DNA of 64,000 nucleotides from Nannochloropsis oceanica (lineage: Eukaryota > Sar > Eustigmatophyceae > Eustigmatales > Monodopsidaceae). The stretch is from the NCBI GenBank assembly GCA_004519485.1, contig CP038106.1, positions 1,437,501 through 1,501,500 of the forward strand. Reading direction: 5' to 3'. The first letter of the stretch is position 1. Each line of letters begins with the position of its first letter. Positions 44,497-56,583 of the stretch are shown one piece after another. The notes under the pieces were generated by a model. That model saw only the letters and a program-made list of their open reading frames with translations. It ran no database searches and was not told where the DNA came from. The translations under genes were made by a program, and so were the position numbers.

Positions 44497-46364
44497 ATGC
44501 AACTTGTTGGACGTGCCTCGGTGTTGCTCCTGGCGGCCGTCCTGTTGGCCCCGAAGGCGGCCCAGGCATTTAATATGCGGCAACCCATGAAAATGTCAGC
44601 CACGGCCACAAAAGCAGGTGCTACCTCGGAAGACAAGAAAGTGGAGGAGCCCTTGCTGCTGCGGGCAGCTCGAGGAGAGGTGAGTTTTATAGCGGAGGGC
44701 TTGAGGTCGATATACGAAGCTCGGACTGCAACCCTTCGATCCTCGGATATCTGTGTGGGTATGGAATGTTGCATGATGGTAAATGTATGGACCATGCATT
44801 TGTTGCGCAGGCTTGGTGCGTCAGCTGGCCCTGGCATTAAGCCATGCATGTACTCCCTGCCTGGCTCGCCTCTCTATGACCCATCCGATCATTCCTGCCT
44901 CCGTGCCAGAACAAGGACCTGCCTTCGCCCTTTACCAACAATATCGTACCCTCGCTCACTTGACCTCTATGGACATACCGTCATTAATATTCCGTCTGCT
45001 TTTTCCTCCCTCCCTCCCTCCCTCCCTCCCTCCCTCCCTCCCTCCCTTCCTCCCTCCCCACCATCACAGAAAGTCGAACGCCCCCCCGTATGGATGATGC
45101 GGCAAGCCGGCCGGCACATGGCTGCCTACCGGGAGCTGGTAAAAAAATACCCTACCTTCAGAGAGCGTTCCGAGATCCCGGATGTGTCCACAGAGATTAG
45201 CTTGCAGCCCTGGCAGGCGTACAAGACTGACGGGGTCATCTTGTTCAGTGACATACTCACGCCCCTGCCTGGGATGGGGGTAGAGTTCACGATTGAGGAG
45301 AAGGTATGTAGGTGGAAGGAGATGTAAGCTGATGCATGTATACACCTTCTGCTATGCTGTCCTGTCGTCAATTGCAGTCGTGTGCGTCTCTTTCAAATTG
45401 CACACGCTTGCTTATTCTACCCCTCGCCCCCATCCCTTCCTCCCTCCCTCCCTCCTCTAGACCGGCCCCAAGATCAAGCCCATCCGCACCTGGGAGGCGG
45501 TAAAGCAAATGCGCTTGATGGACTGCATGGAGACATGCCCATTCGTGCACCAGACGCTGACGGACCTACGGAAGGAGGTGGGGAACGAGGCCACGGTGCT
45601 GGGCTTCGTGGGGTTGCCCTACACGTTGGCCACGTATCTGGTGGAGGGTTCCAGTTCGAAGGAGTACTTGGAGATCAAGAAGATGATGTTTCAGGAGCCG
45701 GCGCTGTTGCAGCAGATGCTGAGTGTGCTGGCCGACAACATCGGTGCGTGGGGAGGGACGGAGGGACGGATGGACGGAGGGACGAAAGGGAGGAAGGAGG
45801 GCACGACTGTCTTCATTCTTAATACCAGCATAACCCACTCATCCCCTTCTCTTTCCTTCCCTCCCTCCCTCCCTCATTCCCTCTCCAGGCGAATACGCGT
45901 GCTTTCAGATCGAGAGCGGCGCCCAGGTAATCCAAATCTTCGACTCATGGGCCGGTCACCTCGCGCCCTTGGACTATGACGTGTTCGCCGCCCCCTACCA
46001 ACGCCAAGTGATTGAAAAGATCAAGGCCAAGCACCCGTCGGTACCTATCATTATGTACATCAACAAGAGCGGAGCCCTGCTGGAGCGCATGGCGCAAACG
46101 GGTGTGGACATGGTGTCGTTAGATTGGACCGTTACCATGGAAGAGGGGCGGCGACGCCTGGGGTCGGAAATGGGGGTGCAAGGGAATTTGGATCCTGCCA
46201 TTCTATACGCACCTAAGGAGGTGATCAAGGAGAGGACGGAGCAGATTTTGAGGGAGGGAAAAGGTTACAAGCATGTTATGAATCTCGGGCATGGCATTGA
46301 AGCGACCACGCCCGAGGAGAACGCGGCGTTTTTTGTGGAGACGTGCAAGGCGTGGCGGTATTAG
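44497..46364 (+). CDS. UROD: Uroporphyrinogen decarboxylase, plastid targeted
   Basis: Four exons: 44497-44679, 45070-45303, 45461-45743 and 45889-46364. Donors are GTGAGT, GTATGT and GTGCGT, phases agree, and the product is 391 aa. A signal peptide [20 protein letters not shown] ends AQAF (A-F junction), followed by a Lys/Thr/Ser-rich transit part. Signature 1, [16 protein letters not shown] (about residues 68-83), carries the substrate-binding arginines; signature 2 is [28 protein letters not shown] and MNLGHGI near the end also match. It decarboxylates uroporphyrinogen III to coproporphyrinogen III in heme and chlorophyll synthesis. The internal introns have CCCT-repeat tracts before the acceptors. 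Family length is usual. Confidence 0.95.
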
Positions 46365-46374
46365 GGTAGGAAGA

Positions 46375-46492
46375 GGAGAGATGGAGGGAGGGAGAGAGGG
46401 AGGGAGAGAGGGCGGGAGAGAGAGAGAGAGAGGGAGGGAAGTAGGGAAGGAGGGAGGGAGGGAGGGAGGGAGGGAGGGAGGGAGGGGAAGGA
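46375..46492. repeat. GGGA-type repeat in the UROD 3' region
   Basis: GGGAGGGAGAG and GGGA units just after the UROD stop, becoming nearly pure GGGA from 46450. The remainder up to 46912 is unique and holds no gene. Confidence 0.85.
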
Positions 46493-46912
46493 ATGCATGG
46501 AAAAGTGAAGATCACTCCCTGCCGGTGTGATGATTAGGACGCACAAGAGATGGAGAAGAGAGACCAGAGAGAGGAAAGAGATAAGAAGCCCTAAAAAAGT
46601 AGACAACAAAAACAGAAGAAAGGGATCTCATTACCTCCTTCCCGCCCTCAGTAGGTGACAGTGTAGTTTCGGTTTGGTTTACACCCCCCCCCTCCCCTCC
46701 CCCTTCTCCTTCCCCTTCTTTCTTTTCAAGTCCTTCCCTTCCTCGTCCCCTCTCACCATTGGCGACACCGACCGACTCAAGAATCGAGACGTAAAGAAGA
46801 AAATCTATGAAGAATCCGCACGATTCCGACTCGGCCTCTTTGGGTTTCCACAGCCAGGTATCTCTGTTGTGCTTCATTTTATCAATCGCTCAAATCATTT
46901 CCTCATTGTGAA

Positions 46913-47976
46913 TCAGTCTGATTTCCTCAGGCGCATATCACCCCTCCTCCTTCCTGTCAGTCCCCTCCCCTCGCCTTCCTCCTCCTCCTCCTCCTCCTCC
47001 CCCTCCTCCTCCCCCTCCCCCTCCACGACCAACAGGCGGAACGACCACAGCCACACCCCAACCATCCCCACCCCGCAATATACACTCGACAACAGTCTCG
47101 CGCCAAACGGAAACCTCTCCGCTCCCACCAACGGATGCCCCACCGCCACCATCCACAGCATGGCCTCCACCCCGACCAGATACGCCCCCTCCACCCACCC
47201 TCCCTCCCTCCTTCCCCCAACCAATCCCTCCCCCTCAAGCAATACCCACGCCCCCACAACATGCACCTGAATCAGCATAAAGGCCGTCAGTGCATCCGCA
47301 GTCAAAGGCGGGAACAAAGGCAACAACGACGCATGCCCTATGCACGACAAATAATAAAACATCCTCCCATACCGTCGGTCTTGATAGGACAAAGCCAACA
47401 CCCCCGACAAGAGTACGGGGACAAGCACGGCTTTCTCATGGACATGCCATCCAAGCATAAACCCGCACAAACTCGTCTGAAAAAGGACCACCAAAAATGT
47501 CCTCTCCGTCGGCTTTCGCCACAACTGCCACAAGGCCGGGCATATGCTCACCAGCACAAGGCACGCTGTCATTGACGGCGACACTTGGAATAATATCTCT
47601 GGCTCGATCACTTGCACGAGCCCACTGGTCCAGGACGGGAGGGAGGGAGGGCGGGCGGGGTCGTGGAGGGGGAGGTTGAGGCGCCGGGAGAGGGAGGCGA
47701 GGGCGAGGTCTTTGCAGCAATAGAGGGCCCATACGTTGGGTGCCCAATAGGCATGGGTGAGGCCACGGCCGAAGGGGAAGAGGCGGCTGGCGAGCTGCTG
47801 GAGGTAGGAGGTTGGGAGGAGGGAGGAGGAGGAAGAGGAGAAGGAGGAGGAGGGCAAGGGGAAGGAAAACGGACCGAGGGGCCCAAGGGCGAAAGAGAAG
47901 ATGAAGAGCACAGTTAGGCCGAGGATCAAGAAGCGGAGGAGAGAGAAATAACTCTTTGTAGTTGTGGTGGTGGTGG

Positions 47977-48007
<31 letters not shown>

Positions 48008-48670
48008 ACTAGTGCTGGTACGAACGAAGCAGTAAGAGGACAGGAGATACACAAAGTAGGCTGGGGCGAGCGAAAGAAACAAATGCTTAAACATGAGGAG
48101 GGCTGCGAATAATGCTGCCCCTGTCAAGACCCATCCGTGTCGAAGGGCCGCAATGGAGAGGAACAGTAGGCCGATCATCATGCCGTTGTATTGGAAATGC
48201 ATGTGGTCCACCATCAGCAGCCCCACGCTTCCCAGAACCACCAAGCCAAGCGCTACCACCCGTTGAGGCGTGCGTATCTTAGGCCGAATACTGTGTACCC
48301 ACAAGGCAAGGCCGGCAAGCAACACGACGTCCGTGACCATGACGGAGAGACGCTGAAAGAGGATGGTAGCTTCGCTCACGTAGGGGGTGGCCGAAATTTC
48401 GAGCATTTTGGGGTCCCAGTTTAAGAAGGCTGCGACTTGTGAGAGCCACCACTCAAAATATGCGAAGAAAGGTGGGTAATCCAATGTCCATTCCGACGTA
48501 TGCTCAAAGTACCATTCCCTAAGGGGCAAGGAGTGGGTTAGGGCTAGCCAGTTCCGATGGACTTCGAAGTCGGTGGAAAGGTAGGAAGGGTGAAGGAGGA
48601 GCTTGATGGCCGTAGTACCGAAGAAGAGGGAGACCAAAATTGCGGCATATGGGTAGCTTGTGCTAGGCAT
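46913..48670 (-). CDS. ALG8: ALG8-type dolichyl-P-glucose glucosyltransferase
   Basis: Intronless, 585 aa from the ATG at 48670; an in-frame upstream ATG at 48961 would add a Pro/Arg-rich segment unlike the family and would overlap the divergent promoter. Conserved motifs are in order: STDFEVHRNWLALTHSLP, SEWTLDYPPFFAYFEW, LFQRLSVMVTDVVLL, VDHMHFQYNGMMIGLLFLS, FKHLFLSLAPAYFVYLL. There are many membrane segments, with a Ser/Thr-rich loop in the middle and an acidic polyE cytosolic-type tail. ALG8 adds the second glucose to the dolichol-linked oligosaccharide in the ER lumen, before ALG10 and oligosaccharyltransferase. ALG6 is the closest alternative, but the HRNWLALTHSLP/DHMHFQYN combination fits ALG8 better. 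Confidence 0.88.
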
Positions 48671-49114
48671 GCTTCTGCTTGATGAATCGGGTCCGTGGGG
48701 ACGTGAGGGCAGGAGGGCGGGTAGCTGAGAGAGCGGCAACGGCTCGCGTTTTGGGCGAGCGCCAGCGATACGTGACCGCCTTGCTGGCCTGTTTGGTAAC
48801 CGTGGTACTGTGGCGTGATAGGCGTGTCTGTTGCAAGTATAGAGGGGGGGAAATGGTGTCAGATAAGTGACAAATTGGCCGTGGCAGAGGAGGAAAGCAT
48901 CATCAGCAAACTTTAAAGCAAGCAGTGACTCAAAGCAATCATAAGCCTCCCTAAATCCCATTTAAACGTCCACACGCCCCACCACAAACCCGCGCCCCGC
49001 AAACAGCACCACCTGTAATTGTGCCGTCAAGACGCTGGTTCAGGCGACCGGATTTCAACTCGCACTGCTTCATTTCCTGCCCTGAGTAGAAAACACTCCG
49101 CGTCCCTCTCCAGC
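48671..49114. promoter_or_regulatory. Shared divergent region, ALG8 / SET-domain gene
   Basis: 444 bases between the chosen start codons. The sequence is open in both directions by chance, but no ATG-led conserved segment extends either protein. Confidence 0.45.
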
Positions 49115-50626
49115 ATGACCCCACCCGCCGAGCAACCCCCGCCGCCCAATGATGAAGATGACCAAGCCGAGGTGGATGAGGGAGGGGACAACATCGAGGA
49201 CGCCACTAGTCAAGAAAAGATAAAGAAGAAGAAAAGGAAGAAAAAGAAGAAGGCCACAAGCAGTACCAATTGCAGCGTCTACATACCCCCGGCCTTTCAA
49301 AGCAATGTGCGTGTCATCATCTCGCCTGCCCTGGGTGTGGGTCGTTGCGCCGTTGCCGCTAGAGCCCTCGCACCCGGCGATCTCATTTTCGAGGAAGAAC
49401 CTATCGCCTTGGTGAATTTCTCGCGGCATGCGCACGAGTACTGTGTGTATTGCGGCAAGTACGGGCCAAGAGGCAGTGGCGTTCTTGTCCCCGCCACAGA
49501 CCTCGTTGTAGATGGTACTGTGATGTGTTGTGCTGCTCCAGCTTGTGCCGCGAGAAGAGGAGCCGCGCATCGGTTGGCGGGAAAAGAGGCCTGGGCACGC
49601 ATTGCGGAGATTGCAAAGGATGAAAAGATAGATTCACATTTATTAACCATGGTGTTGCTGTTGATCTGTCAAAGGCATTTAGCTCGCCATGGGGGAGGGG
49701 AAGAGCAGCAGCTGCAACAGAGGTGGATGGATGTGGATGCGCTGATGGATCATTGGGAAGAGCAGACGGCAGAGTGGAAGGAGTGTGTGGGGAAGGCGAT
49801 GACGAGGTTGATTCAACATGTGCCGGAGGATGTCCGTGGAGGAGGAGGAGGAGGAGGAGGAGGAGGGGGATTGAGTGTGGAGGATGCTGCCAGGCTGACG
49901 TGTGTGGTGAATGTGAATAGTCACGGGGTAGGGACGACGAGAAGCTTCAATCAGATGCGGGGTCTGGGACTCTTTCCACTGCTGGCGTGCTTAAACCACT
50001 CGTGCCGACCGAATTGTGCCTATGTCTTTGATACGGTGAAAGGGGGAAATATAGGGGTGAGGGCATTAGAGGCCATTGAAGAGGGTGAAGAGCTCTTCGT
50101 GCATTATACCAACTTGTTGGTGTCGCGGAAGGTGAGAAAAGAGGAACTGCGGACGACCAAGTACTTTGATTGTGGGTGTCGGCGGTGTGAGGGGGAGGGA
50201 GGGAGGGAAGGAGAGGCGGACCGCTTGATGGCGGCGTTGTGTTGTGCAGCGTGTGGGTTGGAGGGGAGGGTGCTGTCGCCGGGGGAGGAACCGGCAGCAG
50301 CAGCGAGTGAAGCAGCAGCCACGGCATTGTTGCGTTTGGCGGAAGAGGAGGAGGAAGTGGACGGGACGAAAGGAAAGAAGAAGAAAGGGAAAGGAAAAGG
50401 AGGAGGAGGAGGAGGAGGAGGAGGAGGAGGAGGAGGAGGAGGAGAGGGGAAAGATGGGGGAGAGAAGAACGAGGGAGGGACAAAGGGGAATTGGGGAACG
50501 ACAGGTGTGAACGATGGCATGGCAGGGCTAACGCTTGAGGAAGGGGAAGGGGGAGTGGAGGAAAGCAAGGGGGGAAAGACGAAAGAGAAAGACGGGCTGG
50601 GAAAAGAAGGGAGTGAAGAGAGCAAG

Positions 50627-50659
<33 letters not shown>

Positions 50660-51455
50660 GCGGCAGCAGCGTCATCCCATCGCTGCAGTCTGTGCTCCGC
50701 TGTCTTTAGCGTGCAGGAGATTTCCGAGTACCTGGAACGGGTGGAGGTTGGGACGGTGCAAGGACAGCTGTTGCTTCGGTCCCAGACCGACGGCGCGGCG
50801 AAGCAGCATTTGGAAGACCTCTTGACACTGCACACGGCCAAGGCGAAGGAGGGGGGAAGGGCGGGAGGGAGGGAGAGAGGGATGCCACAGGTGGTCCGGG
50901 GAACGCCGTCGCGGTTGAGGTTGCACCCGAAGCATTATCTCTTGGTCGAGCCGGTAGCCATGTTGATTAATCTGGACGTGAAGCTGAAAGAGCACGCAGG
51001 TAAGGAGAAAGGGAAGGAGGACGTGCGTGAGGGTCGGAGGGAAGGAGGGAGAGGGTTTCGGTGCATATGGACCGAACCTGCCTGCCAATGTGATTGACCG
51101 GTCGTCTTACCCTCCCCTCCTTCCCTCCCTCCCTCCCTCCCTCCCTCCCTCTTTCCCTCCTCTAGCGGCGATCACGCACTTCCGTCGTATGATCGAGACC
51201 ATGGACAACGTCCTTCCTCCCCTCTTTCCCGAGAAGGGGGACTACCTCCACGGGCTTGCCGCCTGTCTGTACGAATACCTGCGGCCCCGGCTGGGTATGT
51301 TACCACCAAGGAGTGCGATGATGATCAAGGCCGAGATGAAAGTGCTCTTCGGGCGGGCGTGGGAAGTACGGAGGGTGGGCTTAGGGGAGGGGCACCCGTT
51401 GACGATGGAGAGCAGGGAAATGGTGGAGGCCATTGCATCGGCAGGGCAGGGGTGA
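49115..51455 (+). CDS. SMYD-like SET-domain protein
   Basis: Exons 49115-50999 and 51166-51455 (GTAAGG donor, CTCTAG acceptor, phase 1) give 724 aa. After an acidic then lysine-rich leader comes a split SET domain: GVGRCAVAARALAPGDLIFE at the start, then after an insert RGLGLFPLLACLNHSCRPNC, the NHSCxPN cofactor motif, then VHYTNLL and the post-SET cysteines YFDCGCRRCEG. Between the halves are paired Cys residues (CVYCGKYG, CCAAPACAARRG) resembling a degenerate MYND finger, as in SMYD proteins. A long polyGly (GGA-encoded), polyLys and polyAla insert separates post-SET from a C-terminal CSLC motif and helical region. It is probably a lysine methyltransferase; substrate unknown. The start is the first in-frame ATG. 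Confidence 0.75.
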
Positions 51456-52148
51456 GGGGAAAAGGGAGGGAGGGAGGGAGGGAGGGGGCCCTGAGGACGC
51501 TAGCGATCTGATTGCGCAAGCTGGGATTGATAAGTAATAAAAAGGGCAAGTCAAGGACGGAGTCTTGAGGTATAACAAGACGGCGGGAGATATCGTAAAA
51601 ACATGCCGATGACGGCGAGCCACGCCACACGTTTGTGGCGAATAGGAGATAAGTCTATGTCGTTACATGCGAAGGGGAAGGAGAGGTGGGCAGTTCGCAA
51701 TTTAGGTTTAGGTGAAGGAGGGTGGGAGGGAAGGAGAGAAGAAGGTAGGCGTAGAAGTAGTAGGGAGATGAAAATCCAATCGAGGAGGAGACGGATACGA
51801 AGGCAGAAAAAACGGGAGGGAAGGGATAGCAAGTGCCTCGATGAATTTTAAAAATGGGCCGTGGGTCCAAGGTGAACCAAGAGAGAAATGAAAGAAATTT
51901 AACCAACCACCAGGAGCAGCAGCAGCAGCGGCAGCAGCCATTTACAGCGCAATTCGATATTCGGTATTTAACGCTTTATCCCCTTCTCATTTTGATTCTG
52001 TCGTGATTGCTACCATTCTGTTTCTTTTTCCTCTCCTTCCCCTTCTCCGCCTCCTTCGCCCCGATGGAATATTTCGTCTTCCTGCGATGACCCCTTCCTC
52101 CTTCCTTCCTTCTTTCCTTCCTTCCTTCCCTCCTTCCTCTTTTTATCT
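51456..52148. other. Intergenic, convergent
   Basis: 693 bases with GGGA repeats near 51465 and CCTT repeats near 52090-52140. No gene seen. Confidence 0.5.
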
Positions 52149-53540
52149 TTACCTAAAAAACAACTCCCTCAATTGCTTCACCGTGTCCTCCGGGCATGTC
52201 ACCGTGTGGCCAATCACGCGCGGGTGCACAAAAATCTCGTGGTCGTTCCCGCCCTCGAACGTCTTGTCCCCAAAGAAATGCACCTCGTCAAAATCGCCTT
52301 CCGCGAGATACCTTAACAAGGGAGGAAAGAGGAAGAGGTCGATGAAGGATGTCGTAATATTATGCAAATACTCTGGTCAAATCGAATCGAATCGAATCCA
52401 ATCGAATTTAATCTAATCTGATCTTATTTAATCTGAATCTAACCTAACCTAACCTTATCTAATGAAATAGGCCCGCCAATCGAAGACCCCAAGTCTACCT
52501 CAGCCAGCCAACAATCCCTCCTTCCCTCCTTCCCTCCCCAGCCCCGCTCCTCCGAACCTGAGGCAATACGTTTTATCCCAGCCCTTGGGAAACAAATCAA
52601 AAGAGATCTGGCCCCCGATCGAAAAGGTCAGGTCTAAATTAGCAAACTTCTTGCGCATCTTCTCCACCATTGTCTTGCGGACACCATTCTCTAGGTCCAT
52701 CACCTGGAGAGGAGAAGAAGAGGGGGAAGGAAGGAGAAAGGAAGGGAGCGAGGGAGGGAAGGAGAGAGGAAGGGAGGAAAAGAGTCAGTCGAATAGAAGC
52801 GGTGTACCAGCGTGCCCCACCCCTTCCTCCCTCCTCTTCACCTCGAAGGCATTGCGCTCCTCTCTGTTGCAGTTACGGCCAATGGGGGAGATATTGAGCA
52901 TCCCTGTCCGGTACTCAATGAATGTTCCGCGCTTGATGGGAATGTCCAGATCTTGGTGTTGGGAGGGAAAGGAGGGCGGGGAGGAAGTGAGGGGAAGGAA
53001 AGGAATGAATGGAGGGAAGAAGGAGGGAAAGAGGGAGGGGAATCGAGTGCTCGTGAATCTTGAATCTTCCAGGCTGCAGGAGACAGTTGGTATGCAATTT
53101 ATACATGAATCGTCTACCATAAGGCAGATCATACTCACAATTTGAATTCCATACTTTCCTGTCCTCTTCCCCTCCCTCCCTCCCTCCCTCCCTCCCCCCC
53201 TCCTTCACTTACCCGAGAGGTATCGCAGCGTCCAGTTCACAATCGCCTTGATGTTTTCTTCCCCCAAGTGGTCATTGATGGAGGTATGGCCGATCTGCTT
53301 ACCCTTGTGGTAGGCGACCAACCCATTCTCGGAGAAGGAGTAATCGAAGTCTTCAAGGACGGTCTCGCCGAGTTGTTCTTTTTGCTTGGGGAAATCTGAG
53401 CCGCCCACCACCCCAATGGTGATTTTCTCCCGGAGTTTCTTGATGAATGCGGCGGTTTCGGGGGTTATGTCTTTGCGGGCGGGGGTGAGCGTGCCATCCA
53501 CGTCGAAAAGAGCGATGATTCTGGGGTTGGCGGGAGGCAT
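52149..53540 (-). CDS. PMM: Phosphomannomutase
   Basis: Four exons on minus: 53540-53213, 52951-52842, 52703-52558 and 52311-52149, all in phase (248 aa, the usual length). [20 protein letters not shown] carries the catalytic Asp13 and Asp15 of the HAD fold. [91 protein letters not shown] and VTCPEDT are all present. It interconverts mannose-6-P and mannose-1-P for GDP-mannose. Donors are GTAAGT, GTGAAG and the unusual GTTCGG; the last is fixed by the conserved CLRYLAEG junction. The last intron contains an AATCGAATC/CCTAA microsatellite. Confidence 0.93.
52378..52465. repeat. Degenerate 5-6-base microsatellite in a PMM intron
   Basis: Successive AATCG/AATCT/AACCT units shift from GAATC to TAACC along 88 bases inside the last PMM intron. 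Confidence 0.75.
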
Positions 53541-54829
53541 TCTTTTAAAAGTCGTGCCGGTTGTGAGGATGGAGCTAGACAGAGGGGAGGGGTAGGAGGG
53601 AGGAGGGAGGGTGAGGGATGAGGAAGGGAGTGTTACGTTTGGTTTCGATCGATGTAGAGGGATGCTTGCTGGCTAAGTGCATACAAAGGACGGAGCTTTT
53701 GACCGAGGATGGCCATTGCGCGATTGGATGATAGAGCGCACGTAGGGACTACGAAGAAGGGTAGGCGCTGGAAGGGGGGAACGGCCAATCATTGGTGTTG
53801 TCTTACCGTATGGAGGTTATTGCGGAGCTACGGGTAGGCGCGCACGACGACAAGATGGGCAATATAAAAGCAGCACGGAAGGGACGCGTGAGCATGCACG
53901 GCTGCCTCGCTGTGTGTGAGCGGGGTGTTCGAATTTTGAGCGACCGGCGACAATTTGAAACAAGGATGCTTTTGGTAGCCCTTGTTATGCCTGTAGCAGT
54001 ATGCCGCGGAGCTTCGAACCGTCTAACCCTAACCCTAACCCTAACAGAGGGAGGAGATATTGACCTGTGAAGGCGTGTTGGGCGCGGGGTTACGTAGTGT
54101 ACTGGGTTGCAGAAGTGTTTGTGCAAAATTATGACGAACCGACAACCGACAATAAGTCGTTCAATAGGAGGGCACGGTTTTCCCGGGGGGATAAGACACG
54201 AAAGCGAAACCACCATTCCAATTCGTCCCATCTCCACATCTTTTTTCTTTTTGCAAGCCTCTGTATTTCCCTGTATTCCTTATCTCACTGTTTATATTTA
54301 TTTATTTTTATACAAGCCAACCTCCCGACTCTTACCCTCCCTCACAATGTGGTCCACATAATGAGTAAATGGCCCCTATTGACTTTGCCTCATGAAGACC
54401 TGTCAAAGTCGCTAGTAAAACTCGGACAAAAATAAGGGATGAATATGCAACAATTTCTTGTTGGAAGGCTCCCCCTCGTATGCAAGTCCTAGAGGACGCA
54501 GGTTGCATGCGATAGTTCTAGAGGGATGTAGGAGCGGCGGCAAAAAGAACTATTGACTACATTACTATCACACTATCACACTCAAGCACGCGTACATTTC
54601 GACCCCTGTACAATATTCTATGCTTTGTACCAACACCTTATTTTTTCGTCGCCATCCCTCCTCGTCCCACCCACCCTACCTCTTTTCCACTTCTTCCCTA
54701 TTGCAATCTACATGACACACGTAGTGACATTCTCCACATTCCATCTCTCACTGTAAAAGTGTACAACCCACGCCAGCGACTACCTCTTTCCTTCCTCCTA
54801 GTTTCCCTTCACTTCCCCCTCCCTCCTCT
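53541..54829. other. Intergenic upstream of PMM
   Basis: 1289 bases between PMM (start) and ACAD8 (stop). No gene recognised. It contains a short telomere-like repeat at 54024-54045. Confidence 0.5.
54024..54045. repeat. Interstitial telomere-like repeat (CCCTAA)n
   Basis: TAACCCTAACCCTAACCCTAAC: about three and a half units of the TTAGGG telomere motif, C-rich strand on plus. Confidence 0.85.
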
Positions 54830-56095
54830 CTAGTCTCCCTGCAACAGCTTCCTCGCCACAATCACCCTCATTATCTCATTCGTCCCCTCCAAGATCTGAT
54901 GCACCCTCACGTCTCTCAAGTACCTCTCCACGTGATAATCCTTCAAATACCCATAGCCCCCATGCAACTGAACAGCGTCATTACATACGTTGAACGCCAC
55001 GTCCGTCGCCACCCTCTTTGCCATCGCGCACATGGCACTCGCCTCCGGGTCCTTTCGATCAAGCATTCTCGCCGCCTCCCTAACCATCAAGCGCGCCCCC
55101 ACCAATGCAGTCGCCATGTCTGCAAACTTAAACTGCACATACTGATTATCACCCACAGCCCTCCCAAACTGCTTCCTTTCCGTGATGTACGCCCGCGTCC
55201 TCTCCAAACACGCCTGCGCCGCCCCCACACTACAAGTTGCAATGTTAATTCTCCCCCCATCCAACCCTCTCATCGCATATTTAAAACCCTCTCCCTCCTT
55301 CCCCACCAAATTACCTATCGGCACCCGGACATCCTCAAAACTCACTGTCGCTGTCGGCTGCGACTTCCATCCCATCTTTTTTTCTGGTACCCCAAAAGAC
55401 AAACCCGGCGTTCCTTTCTCCACCACCACGCATGAGATGCCACCAGGGCCCTTCCCCCCTGTTCGACACATTACCAAGTACAGGTCACTTACCCCTGCGC
55501 CACTGATAAAGGCCTTGCTGCCGTTTATAATGTAGGAATCGCCGTCCCGCACTGCCTTGGTAGAGAGGGAGCCGGCATCACTGCCACTATTGGGTTCCGT
55601 CAAACAATACGAAGAAAAAAACTCCATCGTCGCCATCTTGGGCAACCACTTCAGGCGTTGCTCCTCCGTACCGAACGTGTCCAGCATCCACCCACACATA
55701 GAGTGAATCGTCAAATACGCCGCTGTGCTGGTGCATCCTGCAGCCAAGGCCTCAAACACGATTGACCCTTCCAACCGTGACATGCCACTCCCCCCCACGT
55801 CCTCCCTCACAAACACCGCCCCAAATCCTAATTCGGCCGCTTTCTGCATGGTTTCCACAGGAAAAATTTCCTTGCTGTCCCATTCCGAGGCCAGGGCCGG
55901 GGTCAACTCGTTCTTGGCAAACGAGTGCGCTAGCGAAAAATACTCGAGTTGCGTCGCGTCCAGGCCACAGGTGGGTGTGGCAATTTCAGGCAAGGTTGAG
56001 AAGGTGGAAGAAGACGGAAGCAAGAGGCGACGAGGAGCGTTGGTGCTGCAGGTGGAGAGGAGACAGCGCCTGGAAAGTCGGAGTAAGGAAGACAT
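54830..56095 (-). CDS. ACAD8: Isobutyryl-CoA dehydrogenase-like acyl-CoA dehydrogenase
   Basis: Intronless, 421 aa. The N-terminus ([20 protein letters not shown]) is Arg/Ser/Leu-rich without acids, a mitochondrial presequence. The body follows human ACAD8 closely: [98 protein letters not shown], and [20 protein letters not shown]. The catalytic glutamate is expected in [12 protein letters not shown] (about Glu403). It oxidises isobutyryl-CoA to methacrylyl-CoA with FAD in mitochondrial valine breakdown. Short-branched-chain or other ACADs are less likely given the TGCTSTxAY and [10 protein letters not shown] agreement. Confidence 0.92.
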   Translation of the reverse strand: MSSLLRLSRRCLLSTCSTNAPRRLLLPSSSTFSTLPEIATPTCGLDATQLEYFSLAHSFAKNELTPALASEWDSKEIFPVETMQKAAELGFGAVFVREDVGGSGMSRLEGSIVFEALAAGCTSTAAYLTIHSMCGWMLDTFGTEEQRLKWLPKMATMEFFSSYCLTEPNSGSDAGSLSTKAVRDGDSYIINGSKAFISGAGVSDLYLVMCRTGGKGPGGISCVVVEKGTPGLSFGVPEKKMGWKSQPTATVSFEDVRVPIGNLVGKEGEGFKYAMRGLDGGRINIATCSVGAAQACLERTRAYITERKQFGRAVGDNQYVQFKFADMATALVGARLMVREAARMLDRKDPEASAMCAMAKRVATDVAFNVCNDAVQLHGGYGYLKDYHVERYLRDVRVHQILEGTNEIMRVIVARKLLQGD

Positions 56096-56583
56096 GCTTT
56101 GCTTCGTGTTGACGGACGGGTGTCAGTGGGGGGTAGGCGCTCAACGGGTGATGTACGCGTGTGATGCTTGGCAATCTGCTCGAGCGATGACAACGAGGTT
56201 AGGGCAGATATGAATTTCGAAGATGGAGCTGCGAGATATCGGTGAGGGGAGGGGCGAAACTGTGTTGCGTGAGTAAGTTTTAAGTGAGAAAAAGGGAGGG
56301 TTGACGCCGCTCGGAACATTTGTTTGGGAGCGGAGCGAACGAGGAGGCCTGTCCCTCGTGCCTTCGACAGGCGGTCATATCAACCACATTACGCCCGCAT
56401 GATGCCTCGTATTTCGAGCACTTACTCATATAAGCAGCTCCTTGCCAATCCCTTCTTCGTACACAGACAGCTACGCTTCGTGGTTCTCGTATTTTGCTCG
56501 CGGCTGTTTCATATAGTCATCATCGACGCAAGCCAGCCCGCCAGCCCTCGCTCCAAAACTTCCTACCACAACTCAAGGAACCC
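56096..56583. promoter_or_regulatory. Shared divergent region, ACAD8 / ZMAT2
   Basis: 488 bases between start codons. No gene and no confidently placed core promoter motif. Confidence 0.45.

Noticed and set aside
48671-48961. N-terminal extension of ALG8 from an upstream ATG
   Set aside because: The extra 97 residues are Arg/Pro-rich and unlike the family, and they would fill the shared divergent promoter.
49019-49114. Extension of the SET protein upstream of its first ATG
   Set aside because: It would require a TTG start; the ATG at 49115 is a normal start and the extension has no conserved features.
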